From contig CAZVMN010000003.1 of the NCBI GenBank assembly GCA_964629015.1, positions 124,001 to 188,000 of the forward strand: 64,000 bases of DNA. Direction: 5' to 3'. Position numbers and translations under genes: made by a program. Numbering within the stretch: position 1 is the first letter of the stretch; each line of letters starts with the position of its first letter. Under the pieces are notes generated by a model. The model ran no database searches, was not told the DNA's origin, and was given only the letters and a program-made list of their open reading frames with translations. Of this stretch, positions 25,331-33,063 are shown in pieces. This DNA comes from Oceanococcus sp964629015. GTDB lineage: Bacteria; Pseudomonadota; Gammaproteobacteria; Nevskiales; Oceanococcaceae.

Positions 25331-25771
25331 GTGGCCCGACCTGAACAGCTCGACAGTTTGCTGCGACATGCTCAGATGCAGGAGCAGCAGGCCCAGTCGC
25401 GATGGCATGCGGCGCAGCAGCAGCTTGAACGTCATCGTCAGCAACTGAGTGAGTTACAGAATTATTTGAGCGACTACGGGCCAGCCCATTTGGGTGGTGG
25501 CGTCGCTGCCAGTGTATTGCTCAATCACAGTCGCTTCTCCGAGCGGCTGCGTGACGCTATTGAACAGCAAAGTCGGGTTGTGCGTGATGCCCGGGAGAAG
25601 ACCGAAAATCTGTGCGGTCACTGGCAGCACAAACGTCACCGAGTGGAAGCATTGAATGTGCTCAAAGAGAAGCGAGCCAAGCAGCAGGCGGTGCGGGTTA
25701 CGCGCCTGGAGCAACGCAGTTTGGACGATTTTGCATTGCGCAGCCTGAGCCCGGGGTTGGCCGATGCTTGA
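25331..25771 (+). CDS. fliJ: Flagellar export protein FliJ
   Basis: FliJ is the coiled-coil stalk that couples the FliI hexamer to the export gate and escorts chaperones. The 146-residue product is almost entirely charged coiled coil, with family-like segments QLDSLLRHAQMQEQQAQSRW and KRHRVEALNVLKEKRAKQQA. It starts at a GTG preceded by GCGGAG and overlaps fliK by eight bases. It normally follows fliI directly; here seven unrelated genes intervene. Sequence similarity in FliJ is low by nature, so position before fliK is part of the evidence. Confidence 0.88.
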   Translation: MARPEQLDSLLRHAQMQEQQAQSRWHAAQQQLERHRQQLSELQNYLSDYGPAHLGGGVAASVLLNHSRFSERLRDAIEQQSRVVRDAREKTENLCGHWQHKRHRVEALNVLKEKRAKQQAVRVTRLEQRSLDDFALRSLSPGLADA

Positions 25772-26870
25772 CGGTTTGTTTGACGCCCTGATGCCCACCC
25801 GGGCGAGCACCGATAAAGCGATGGCCGCAGGTGATGCTGAAGCGGTCGAGGTGTTTGCCGGCTTGATGGATCTGGTCAGTTTGCCGGAGTTGCCGCTGCA
25901 GGCCTATTTGGCTGAGGCCGCACCAGCGGTTGAAGGAGAACCCGCCGAAACACTGGAATTGCCCACGCAGGTCCTCAGTGAGGAAGGCGAGGATGCACCC
26001 ATCCCGATGTGGTTGCTGGCTCAGGTCGGCGCCGCGAGGATTCCACCCGAAGAAGCCGCAGCTGCGGCTGAAACGCCCGATACCGGCGAGTTGCAAGCGC
26101 AGGCGGTCGCAGTCGCGATGGTTTCTCCGGCATCGAACGCGAAAGTCGCGGAGCTGGATACGACGTCTGAGCTGAGTCCGGCGGCAGCCGAAAAAAATGC
26201 CGTGATCGCCAACGTTGATTCGAAACGCGAGATGCCAATGGTGCATCTCCCCGCCGTTCAGGATGTGCCCGCTGAGGCGGCTGAGGTCGCTCAGCTTGCC
26301 GATGAGGTGATCAAGCATGGCGCCACCGCTGTCTCAGCTGACGGTGAGCGCAATCTGCTGGCGCCAACAACGTCCAACCCAACAACTGGCGTGACCCCCG
26401 TTGCTCACGCGAACCCGGTGCAGGCAGCAACGCCGCCAGCGACCCTCGCGCAAACGCCTGCGCCGCATGTTCCGCAGGTGCCGGTCGACGATCTCGCCCA
26501 GCACACCATGGCGACAATTCGTCATCATGGTCATGAGCAGGCGGAAGTCCGCATCTCACTGCATCCGGCGGAGCTGGGGGCTTTGGATTTGCAGATTGAA
26601 CAGGACGGTAAGCGCCTGGAGCTCAATATCACCGTGGACAACGAATCGGCCCGCCGGGCTGTGGGTGAGCAGATGATGAGTCTGCGCGAACGTCTGGGGG
26701 ATGCCGGTCTGCAACTCGCCAGGCTGGATGTTTCTGTGCGCGACCAAAGCCAGCGTCAGAATCCTGACACCCCATCGGGGTCGATGTCGGGCGTGCCTGA
26801 AGGCGATGTCAAAAATACGACACAGGTGCGCATCGCGACACCCACAAATGGCCTGGATCTGTACGCATAG
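25764..26870 (+). CDS. fliK: Flagellar hook-length control protein FliK
   Basis: FliK is the secreted ruler that sets hook length and switches export specificity. The N-terminal two thirds are variable and rich in Ala, Glu and Pro, as usual. The C-terminal switch domain is clear at residues about 255-330: EVRISLHPAELGALDLQI, then LELNITVDNESARRAVGEQM and LRERLGDAGLQLARLDVSV. The length is 368 residues. It overlaps fliJ. The sigma-54 promoter of fliL lies in the 86 bp after it. Confidence 0.93.
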   Translation: MLDGLFDALMPTRASTDKAMAAGDAEAVEVFAGLMDLVSLPELPLQAYLAEAAPAVEGEPAETLELPTQVLSEEGEDAPIPMWLLAQVGAARIPPEEAAAAAETPDTGELQAQAVAVAMVSPASNAKVAELDTTSELSPAAAEKNAVIANVDSKREMPMVHLPAVQDVPAEAAEVAQLADEVIKHGATAVSADGERNLLAPTTSNPTTGVTPVAHANPVQAATPPATLAQTPAPHVPQVPVDDLAQHTMATIRHHGHEQAEVRISLHPAELGALDLQIEQDGKRLELNITVDNESARRAVGEQMMSLRERLGDAGLQLARLDVSVRDQSQRQNPDTPSGSMSGVPEGDVKNTTQVRIATPTNGLDLYA

Positions 26871-26907
26871 CTTGAGTTTTCCGGTGTTTTTCTGACGACG
26901 CTTGGCG

Positions 26908-26923
26908 TGGCACGGGCATTGCC
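26908..26923 (+). promoter_or_regulatory. Sigma-54 promoter of the fliL operon
   Basis: TGGCACGGGCATTGCC carries GG at 26909-26910 and GC at 26921-26922, 10 bases apart, and is a full match to TGGCACG-N4-TTGC. The predicted transcription start near 26934 leaves about 23 bases before the fliL ATG. It is the best sigma-54 site in the window and would drive fliL-M-N-O-P-Q-R-flhB. Confidence 0.9.
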
Positions 26924-26956
26924 CTAGGACTCGTACATTCCCCCCAAGACGGTCCG

Positions 26957-27436
26957 ATGTCTGACGAGCAAGCGCCAAACCCACCCAAAAAGAAATCGCG
27001 TTGGTTGTGGATCGTTCTGCTACTCGTGCTGATGCTGGGTGGTGGTGGTGCAGCGGCTTGGTATGTGCTGGTCATGCAGCCCGCTCAAGCACAGCTCGAC
27101 GGGGAGGCCCCTGAGCCAACTCCCGCGCCCGCGCTGTACTCAGAATTGCGCCCGGCCTTTGTGGTGAATTTGGCGGGCAACCGTTTTCTGCAGTTGGAGA
27201 TCGATCTGATGGCCCGTGATGCGGCCGTGATCGAGGCGGTCAAACGCCATAACCCGGCAATTCGCAACGACGTGTTGCTGTTGTTGGGCAGTCAGAATCC
27301 CTCGGAACTGCAAAGCCTGGACGGAAAGTTGACGCTGCAACAGTCGGTGCTGGATGCGATCAACGCCATCCTCGCGGCGCGTGAGCAGGGGCTGGCTGTC
27401 GAGGAAATCTACTTTTCCAGCTTTGTGATGCAGTAG
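26957..27436 (+). CDS. fliL: Flagellar basal body-associated protein FliL
   Basis: FliL is a single-pass inner-membrane protein that rings the stator and supports torque. A Lys-rich cytoplasmic start (PPKKKSRW) is followed by a membrane helix (residues about 17-38, IVLLLVLMLGGGGAAAWYVL). The periplasmic domain has the family block YSELRPAFVVNLAGNRFLQL and ends VEEIYFSSFVMQ. It has 159 residues. It is first behind the sigma-54 promoter; fliM follows after two bases. Confidence 0.94.
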   Translation: MSDEQAPNPPKKKSRWLWIVLLLVLMLGGGGAAAWYVLVMQPAQAQLDGEAPEPTPAPALYSELRPAFVVNLAGNRFLQLEIDLMARDAAVIEAVKRHNPAIRNDVLLLLGSQNPSELQSLDGKLTLQQSVLDAINAILAAREQGLAVEEIYFSSFVMQ

Positions 27437-27438
27437 CC

Positions 27439-28422
27439 ATGGCCGAGATACTCTCCCAGGACGAAATCGACGCGCTGCTGGACGGTGTGGACAGTGGCGA
27501 TGTGGACACCGATCCGGCGCCCCAGCCGGGTCAGGTCATGCCTCTCGACCTGGCCTCGCAGGATCGCATTGTGCGCGGGCGGTTGCCCACGCTGGAGATG
27601 ATCAACGAACGCTTCGCGCGGCATTTCCGCGTCAGCCTGTTCAACATGCTGCGACGCTCGCCGGAGCTATCCGTGGTCGGCGTCGAATCGCTGAAATTTT
27701 CCGAGTACATGCACAAGCTGTATGTGCCGACCAATCTCAATCTGGTGCGTATCAAACCCCTGCGCGGCACCGCCCTGATCGTGTTTGAGCCGCGTTTGGT
27801 GTTCGCCGTGGTGGACAACTTTTTTGGCGGCGACGGACGTTTTCGCGCCAAGATCGAAGGGCGTGAGTTCACGCCCACCGAAATGCGCGTGGTGCAGCTG
27901 CTGCTCAACGCCGCGTTCTCTGATCTGACCGAAGCCTGGGGGCCGATTCTCAAGGTCGAATTCGAGTACTTGCAGTCCGAGGTCAATCCGCATCTGGCGA
28001 CCATCGTCAGCCCTACCGAAGTGGTGGTGGTCAGCCGCTTCCGGGTTGAACTGGAAGGCGGTGGCGGCGATGTCCATGTGACGCTGCCTTACTCGATGAT
28101 CGAGCCGGTGCGTGACCAACTCAATGCGGGCGTACAGAGCGACCGTGGTGATCACGACGACCGCTGGGCTCGCTCGATGAAACAACAGCTGGAATCAGCC
28201 GAGGTGTCGATTGCCGGCGTATTGGCACGCCCACGCGTGAGTCTGCGCGAATTGCTCGCCTTGCAAGCCGGCGATGTCATTCCCATTGGCGTTCCCCGCC
28301 AGACCGAGCTGGAAGTTGAGGGTATTGCCAGCTATCGCGGCGAATTCGGCGTGTCCGGCGGCAACAACGCGGTGCGTATCGAAGATCTGCTGCTGCGCCC
28401 CAAACCCTCTCTGATTCAGTAA
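27439..28422 (+). CDS. fliM: Flagellar motor switch protein FliM
   Basis: FliM forms the middle of the C ring and receives phosphorylated CheY. The N-terminal CheY-binding motif is intact (LSQDEIDALLDGV). It is followed by LEMINERFARHFRVSLFNML, the GGxG region FFGGDGRF, and a C-terminal SpoA domain (SLRELLALQAGDVIPIG). The length of 327 residues is normal. Its intact EIDALL motif implies chemotactic control, although no che genes are in the window. Confidence 0.96.
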   Translation: MAEILSQDEIDALLDGVDSGDVDTDPAPQPGQVMPLDLASQDRIVRGRLPTLEMINERFARHFRVSLFNMLRRSPELSVVGVESLKFSEYMHKLYVPTNLNLVRIKPLRGTALIVFEPRLVFAVVDNFFGGDGRFRAKIEGREFTPTEMRVVQLLLNAAFSDLTEAWGPILKVEFEYLQSEVNPHLATIVSPTEVVVVSRFRVELEGGGGDVHVTLPYSMIEPVRDQLNAGVQSDRGDHDDRWARSMKQQLESAEVSIAGVLARPRVSLRELLALQAGDVIPIGVPRQTELEVEGIASYRGEFGVSGGNNAVRIEDLLLRPKPSLIQ

Positions 28423-28437
28423 TGACAAGGAGCTCTC

Positions 28438-28857
28438 ATGAGCGAAAGTAACGATCAAGCAGAAGAGCAAATGTCGCCGGAAGAACTGGCCCAGGTTCAG
28501 GCCATGCAGGCTGCCAGTGGGCAAGCCGAGCCGGCGCAGGATCTGGAAGGTTATACACCGCCGTCGTTTGGTCAGACCGATGATGACGCGGATCGCGAGA
28601 TCAATCTGGACTTGATTCTGGATGTGCCGATCACGCTGTCCATGGAAGTCGGTCACGCCAAGGTGCCTATTCGCAATCTGCTGCAGCTCAATCAAGGTTC
28701 GGTGGTGGAATTGGACCGGGTCGCCGGTGAACCCTTGGATGTATTCGTCAATGGCACCTTGATTGCTCATGGCGAGGTGGTTGTGGTCAACGATAAGTTC
28801 GGCGTGCGTCTGCTCGACGTTGTCAGCCCAGCCGAACGCATTCGTAAGCTCAAGTAA
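28438..28857 (+). CDS. fliN: Flagellar motor switch protein FliN
   Basis: FliN forms the bottom of the C ring and binds FliH. Residues about 60-139 are the SpoA domain: NLDLILDVPITLSMEVGHAK, PIRNLLQLNQGSVVELDRVA and VNDKFGVRLLDVVSPAERI. The first 60 residues are an acidic linker (QAEEQMSPEELAQVQ), as in other polar-flagellum FliN proteins. The stop TAA shares its last A with the fliO start. Confidence 0.96.
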   Translation: MSESNDQAEEQMSPEELAQVQAMQAASGQAEPAQDLEGYTPPSFGQTDDDADREINLDLILDVPITLSMEVGHAKVPIRNLLQLNQGSVVELDRVAGEPLDVFVNGTLIAHGEVVVVNDKFGVRLLDVVSPAERIRKLK

Positions 28858-29159
28858 TGGATGCCGCCAGCGTGGCCCAGATGTTGGGCAGTCTGATCGC
28901 CGTTGTGCTGCTGATTTTTGGCTGCGCCTGGTTGGCCAAGCGCATGCCGATCGGCGGTGTGGCGCGTTCGGATGCGCTCAAGGTCGAAGCCAGTGTGGCG
29001 GTGGGCACGCGCGAGCGCGTGGTCATGCTTCGCGCCGGCGACAAATACCTGGTGCTCGGCGTTGCACCGGGGCAGGTGCGCACGCTGCATGTGCTGGACA
29101 CGCCGCCACAAAGTTTTCGCGATGTGATGGATCACAACGGCGACGAGACCCCGGCATGA
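28857..29159 (+). CDS. fliO: Flagellar biosynthesis protein FliO
   Basis: FliO helps assemble the FliP ring of the export gate. It is a 100-residue protein with one N-terminal membrane helix (MLGSLIAVVLLIFGCAWLAK) and a cytoplasmic beta-rich part (LKVEASVAVGTRERVVMLRA, KYLVLGVAPGQVRTLHVL) typical of FliO. It overlaps fliN by one base and fliP by four (ATGA). Confidence 0.92.
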   Translation: MDAASVAQMLGSLIAVVLLIFGCAWLAKRMPIGGVARSDALKVEASVAVGTRERVVMLRAGDKYLVLGVAPGQVRTLHVLDTPPQSFRDVMDHNGDETPA

Positions 29160-29890
29160 TGCGGTCGATTCTGACTTTGATGCTGTTGTTGCCGCTGCCT
29201 GCGATGGCTGCCGGTTTGCCCGCGGTCACCGTGGATGCCGGTGCCGACGGGGCTCAGACGTACAGTTTGTCATTGCAGGTGTTGATCGCGATGACCGCGA
29301 TCACGTTGCTGCCGGCGATTCTGCTCAGCATGACCGCATTCCCGCGGATCGTGATTGTGCTGGGGTTGCTGCGCAGTGCGCTCGGCACCGGGCAAACGCC
29401 ATCCAATCAGATTCTGGTCGGATTGGCCTTGATGCTGTCCTTTTTCATCATGGGGCCGGTGCTGGAACGCGTCTACTCTGACGCCATGCAGCCCTATCTG
29501 GACGACCAAATCGATATGCCGACGGCGCTGGAAGCGGCCAGTATTCCGCTGCGCGAGTTCATGCTGGCGCAAACGCGTGAATCCAGTCTCATGGGTTTTG
29601 CCGAGTTGGATGGCAATGGGCAGGGCTACGCTGACCCCTCCGAGATTCCGTTTCGTGTGTTGGTGCCGGCTTTTGTCACCAGTGAACTGACCACCGCGTT
29701 TCAAATCGGGTTTCTGCTGTTCATCCCGTTTGTGGTGATTGATTTGGTGATCGCTTCGGTACTGATGTCCATGGGCATGATGATGCTCTCGCCCATGCTG
29801 ATCTCGTTGCCGTTCAAGATCATGCTGTTTGTGATGGTGGACGGTTGGGCCTTGGTAGTTGGCTCTCTTAGCGCGAGCTTTGCGATATGA
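29156..29890 (+). CDS. fliP: Flagellar export gate protein FliP
   Basis: FliP forms the pentameric core of the export gate with FliQ and FliR. I chose the ATG at 29156, overlapping the fliO stop; the frame stays open far upstream but that part is the antisense-like shadow of fliN/fliO. A cleavable signal peptide (ILTLMLLLPLPAMAAG) is followed by MTAITLLPAILLSMTAFPRI and IVLGLLRSALGTGQTPSNQI, then FRVLVPAFVTSELTTAFQIG and a last helix pair. It has 244 residues, a normal length. Confidence 0.96.
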   Translation: MMRSILTLMLLLPLPAMAAGLPAVTVDAGADGAQTYSLSLQVLIAMTAITLLPAILLSMTAFPRIVIVLGLLRSALGTGQTPSNQILVGLALMLSFFIMGPVLERVYSDAMQPYLDDQIDMPTALEAASIPLREFMLAQTRESSLMGFAELDGNGQGYADPSEIPFRVLVPAFVTSELTTAFQIGFLLFIPFVVIDLVIASVLMSMGMMMLSPMLISLPFKIMLFVMVDGWALVVGSLSASFAI

Positions 29891-30156
29891 CACCCGAAAC
29901 CGTCATGACCATGGGGCGCCAAGCCCTGGAGTTGACCATACTGCTGTCCGCGCCCTTGTTGCTTACAGCCCTGGCGGTGGGTTTGGTTGTAGGGCTGTTT
30001 CAGGCAGCCACACAAATTCAGGAAATGACCCTGTCGTTCATTCCCAAGCTGCTTGGCATGGGGGTGGCTTTTCTGATTGCTGGGCCGTGGATGTTGCGCT
30101 TGCTGGTGGATTTCACCCGCCAGTTGATCATGGATTTGCCGAATTTGATCGGCTGA
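29887..30156 (+). CDS. fliQ: Flagellar export gate protein FliQ
   Basis: FliQ is the small two-helix gate subunit. The protein has 89 residues, starts MTPETVMTMGRQALELTILL and contains VGLVVGLFQAATQIQEMTLS, followed by FIPKLLGMGVAFLIAGPWML, all diagnostic. The start overlaps the fliP stop by ATGA. fliR begins 18 bases after it. Confidence 0.96.
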   Translation: MTPETVMTMGRQALELTILLSAPLLLTALAVGLVVGLFQAATQIQEMTLSFIPKLLGMGVAFLIAGPWMLRLLVDFTRQLIMDLPNLIG

Positions 30157-30174
30157 TCTCAGCCGAACGTCGTC

Positions 30175-30942
30175 ATGATCCCACTCGACCAGATCGCCGA
30201 ATCCCTGATCCCGTATCTGTGGGCATTCATCCGTATCGCCGCCTTGTGGATGGCGATGCCGATTTTCGGCAGCGGTGTTCTGGCCGGGCGTATTCGGCTG
30301 ACGCTGGCCCTGGCTTGCACGATCGTCATCGCGCCCTTGATGCCGGCCTTGGATCTGCCGCCGGTGTGGGGGGCACAGTGGTGGTTGGCGGTGCTGCAAG
30401 AGATTGCGCTGGGTGTGTTGATGGCGTTCACGTTGGCCCTGGTGTTTGAGATGGTGCGCCTGGCTGCCGAGATCATTGGCCTGGGCATGGGCTTGGGTTT
30501 TGCCCAGATGACCGATCCTCTCAATGGCTCAAGCACGCCGGTGTTGGGTCAGTATTTTTCGATTCTTGCGATCCTGCTGTTTCTGGCTGGCGGTGGGCAT
30601 ATCCAGATTATCCAGTGGATCAGTCTCAGCCTGATTCATCAGCCGCCGGGCGTGCTGATGTTGGAAATGGGGCATGTTTTTGCGCCGGTGGCCTGGGCCG
30701 GTTTGGTTTTTGCCGGAGCCTTGCAGATTGCGCTGCCGGCAATCATTGCTTTGTTGTTGGTCAACCTTTCCTTTGGGGTCATCAGTCGCGCGGCGCCGGC
30801 CCTGAATCTTTTCGCCATTGGCTTTCCCGCCTCGCTGATGCTGGGGCTGGTCCTGGTGCTGCTGAGTCTCCCCGCCATGCAGCGCTTGTTCACAGCGGCC
30901 ATTGCCGATGCGTTTTTGCGCCTGAGCCAGACCTATGGCTGA
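30175..30942 (+). CDS. fliR: Flagellar export gate protein FliR
   Basis: FliR caps the FliP5-Q4 spiral in the export gate. It is a 255-residue membrane protein with about six helices. Family-like blocks are AFIRIAALWMAMPIFGSGVL, QEIALGVLMAFTLALVFEMV, GLGMGLGFAQMTDPLNGSST and LNLFAIGFPASLMLGLVLVL. It overlaps flhB by eight bases. Confidence 0.95.
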   Translation: MIPLDQIAESLIPYLWAFIRIAALWMAMPIFGSGVLAGRIRLTLALACTIVIAPLMPALDLPPVWGAQWWLAVLQEIALGVLMAFTLALVFEMVRLAAEIIGLGMGLGFAQMTDPLNGSSTPVLGQYFSILAILLFLAGGGHIQIIQWISLSLIHQPPGVLMLEMGHVFAPVAWAGLVFAGALQIALPAIIALLLVNLSFGVISRAAPALNLFAIGFPASLMLGLVLVLLSLPAMQRLFTAAIADAFLRLSQTYG

Positions 30943-32059
30943 CAGTTCCGCAGAAAAAACCCAAGAACCGACCCCGAAACGTCTCCGTGAGACACGTGAG
31001 AAGGGCGAGGTCGCACGTTCGCGTGAGCTCGGGACGCTGGCCACCATGGCCGGCGCGGTGCTGGTCGTCGCTGTCTTCGGCGGGTGGTTTGCGCGTCGAG
31101 CTCAAGCCTTGATGCACGACGGGCTGAGTTTGGAACGTGGTCAGCTGATGACGCCGCAGGCAATGACCGCAGCGTTGCACGACACCTTGTTGCTCGGGTT
31201 GCAGTGGAGCGCTCCGTTCCTGGTGGCGGGCGTGGTGTTTGCTTTCGTCGCACCACTGCTGATGGGAGGGTGGAATTTCTCCACTCAGGCGTTGCAGCCC
31301 AAGTTTGAACGCCTGAATCCACTGGCCGGGCTGAAGCGCATTTTCTCCGCGCAGGCTTTGATGGAGCTGCTCAAAGCGGTGGCCAAGTTTGTGCTGCTCG
31401 GCGGCATGGCGGTGTTGGTGTTGTGGACGTGGCGCGAGCACGTTTTGGGTCTGGGGATGAAGAACCTCAGCGCCGGCATGGCCGAAGGCTTGAAGCTGTG
31501 CTTTTACACCTTGTCTGCGTTGTGCATCGGTTTGGCTTTGATCGCGGCGATTGATGCGCCTTTTCAGTATTTTAGCCATCGCAAGAAGCTGCGTATGACG
31601 CTGCAGGAAGTGCGCGACGAAATGAAAGAGACCGAGGGGCGCCCTGAGGTCAAGCAGCAAATTCGACGCATGCAGCAGGAAATGTCGCGTAAGCGCATGG
31701 CGCAGGACATGACCCGAGCCAATGTGGTGATCAACAACCCGACGCATTTTTCTGTTGCCCTGTTTTACGACCCGCAAGGCGATGCGGCACCGGTTGTGGT
31801 GGCCAAAGGGGCTGATCATATGGCCGAAGTGGTGCGTGATCTGGCCCGCGAAAATCGTGTGCCGCAGTTGCGTATTCCGCCTTTGGCCCGTGCCTTATAT
31901 CGTCATGTTGATGTGGGCGCGGAAATTCCGGCGGGGCTTTATCTTGCCGTGGCCGAGGTTCTCAGCTATATCTTTGCTCTGAACACGCGCCCCGCACAGG
32001 CCGGGGAGCCGCCAGATCCGGACATTCCCGAAGCCTATCGCTGGAAACCGGAGCTGTAA
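30935..32059 (+). CDS. flhB: Flagellar export specificity switch protein FlhB
   Basis: FlhB controls the change from rod/hook to filament export by cleaving itself. The N-terminus is typical (EKTQEPTPKRLRETREKGEV), four membrane helices follow, and the cytoplasmic domain holds the self-cleavage motif N268-P-T-H271 in VVINNPTHFSVAL. The length is 374 residues. It is last in the cluster here. In related clusters flhA, flhF and fleN come next, but they are absent. Confidence 0.96.
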   Translation: MADSSAEKTQEPTPKRLRETREKGEVARSRELGTLATMAGAVLVVAVFGGWFARRAQALMHDGLSLERGQLMTPQAMTAALHDTLLLGLQWSAPFLVAGVVFAFVAPLLMGGWNFSTQALQPKFERLNPLAGLKRIFSAQALMELLKAVAKFVLLGGMAVLVLWTWREHVLGLGMKNLSAGMAEGLKLCFYTLSALCIGLALIAAIDAPFQYFSHRKKLRMTLQEVRDEMKETEGRPEVKQQIRRMQQEMSRKRMAQDMTRANVVINNPTHFSVALFYDPQGDAAPVVVAKGADHMAEVVRDLARENRVPQLRIPPLARALYRHVDVGAEIPAGLYLAVAEVLSYIFALNTRPAQAGEPPDPDIPEAYRWKPEL

Positions 32060-32110
32060 GCGGTCGCCTGGCGGAACGCGCATGAACGCTTACGCGCGCC
32101 GGGACCGGAC

Positions 32111-32785
32111 ATGAAAATCAGCTATCAGTTTCGCCACAACGACAGAACGTTGCGGGACTTCGAAATCGATATTGCTCAGCCTGCGCCGATGCGCCAGGGC
32201 AAAGGGGAATGGACCCGATTGAGTCGCAACAAATGTGCGAATTGCACCTTGCGCGATGATCAGGTCTCGCACTGCCCGCCGGCAGTGGATCTCGAGGAGG
32301 TCGTGGAGGCCTTCAACGAGGTGATCTCTCACGAGGATGTGTTTGTCATCGTGGATATCAATGAGCGTCATATCCTCAAAGACGGCGATGCACAAAGCGG
32401 ATTGAGTGCGCTGATGGGGCTGATCATGGCCAACAGCGCCTGTCCTGTGCTGGGGCGCTTGCGCGGACTGGCACGCACGCACACGCCGTTTCAAACCGTG
32501 GAAGAAACCTTGTTTCGGTTTATCGGTGCGTATTACCTGGGGCAGATGCTGGTTGAAAAGCGCGGTGGACAGCCGGACTGGAGTCTCGACGGCTTACACG
32601 CGTTGTTCGATGACCTGATGGTCGTGAACAAGGCCTTTAAAGCGCGCATTCACTCGGCGACGCGGCAAGACGCCGCGATGAATGCGATCAGTGCCCTGGC
32701 CATGCACGCGCTTGGCGCACAGCTGTCACTCGATGATTGCGAGGACGAACTGGCCGAGTTTGCCATCCATCCAGGCGGCTCCTAA
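32111..32785 (+). CDS. Uncharacterised protein with Cys-rich N-terminal motif
   Basis: A 224-residue soluble protein of unknown function. The N-terminal 70 residues contain SRNKCANCTLRDDQVSHCPP, a CxxC plus HC arrangement that could bind a metal. The following part (DLEEVVEAFNEVISHEDVFV, VDINERHILKDGDAQSGLSA) and the helical C-terminus (GAYYLGQMLVEKRGGQPDWS, AMNAISALAMHALGAQLSLD) have no motif I can assign. No signal peptide or membrane helix is seen. It lies 51 bp after flhB on the same strand, where flhA would be expected, so it may be co-transcribed with the flagellar operon. I cannot name a function. Confidence 0.75.
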   Translation: MKISYQFRHNDRTLRDFEIDIAQPAPMRQGKGEWTRLSRNKCANCTLRDDQVSHCPPAVDLEEVVEAFNEVISHEDVFVIVDINERHILKDGDAQSGLSALMGLIMANSACPVLGRLRGLARTHTPFQTVEETLFRFIGAYYLGQMLVEKRGGQPDWSLDGLHALFDDLMVVNKAFKARIHSATRQDAAMNAISALAMHALGAQLSLDDCEDELAEFAIHPGGS

Positions 32786-33063
32786 TTTTCCGCACCGGCA
32801 CCTCGAAACATCGTAGCGAGCGGGGCAAGTGCTAGGAACCTGGAGCGCAGAAACCGCAGTGTAGTGGGCTGTACATGAGGATTTTGAGCACCACGCGACG
32901 CTTCAATTCGTCCGCGCAGTAGATCGTTCGAGGTGACCGCTAGTCATTTCGGACGAAGCCTATTCGGGCGCACTTTGAGAAAACTTCCTTATTCGTAATC
33001 TGGACGTGCGTCTCGCGCGTAAAGCTTTTGAGCATCCGGATTCGCTAAAACAAGGAGGCGAGT
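32786..33063. other. 278-bp intergenic region with structured appearance
   Basis: No open frame worth calling. It holds an 8-bp inverted repeat, TTCGTCCG (32907-32914) and CGGACGAA (32950-32957), whose 35-base interior contains a smaller TGAC...GTCA repeat. Upstream (32820-32905) is a purine-rich stretch with the look of a conserved non-coding element. An AAGGAGG ribosome site ends the region before the hydroxylase gene. Confidence 0.5.

Noticed and set aside
28763..29155. Upstream extension of fliP as a 375-residue protein
   Set aside because: This part overlaps the ends of fliN and all of fliO in another frame and has no FliP similarity; the signal peptide starts at 29156.
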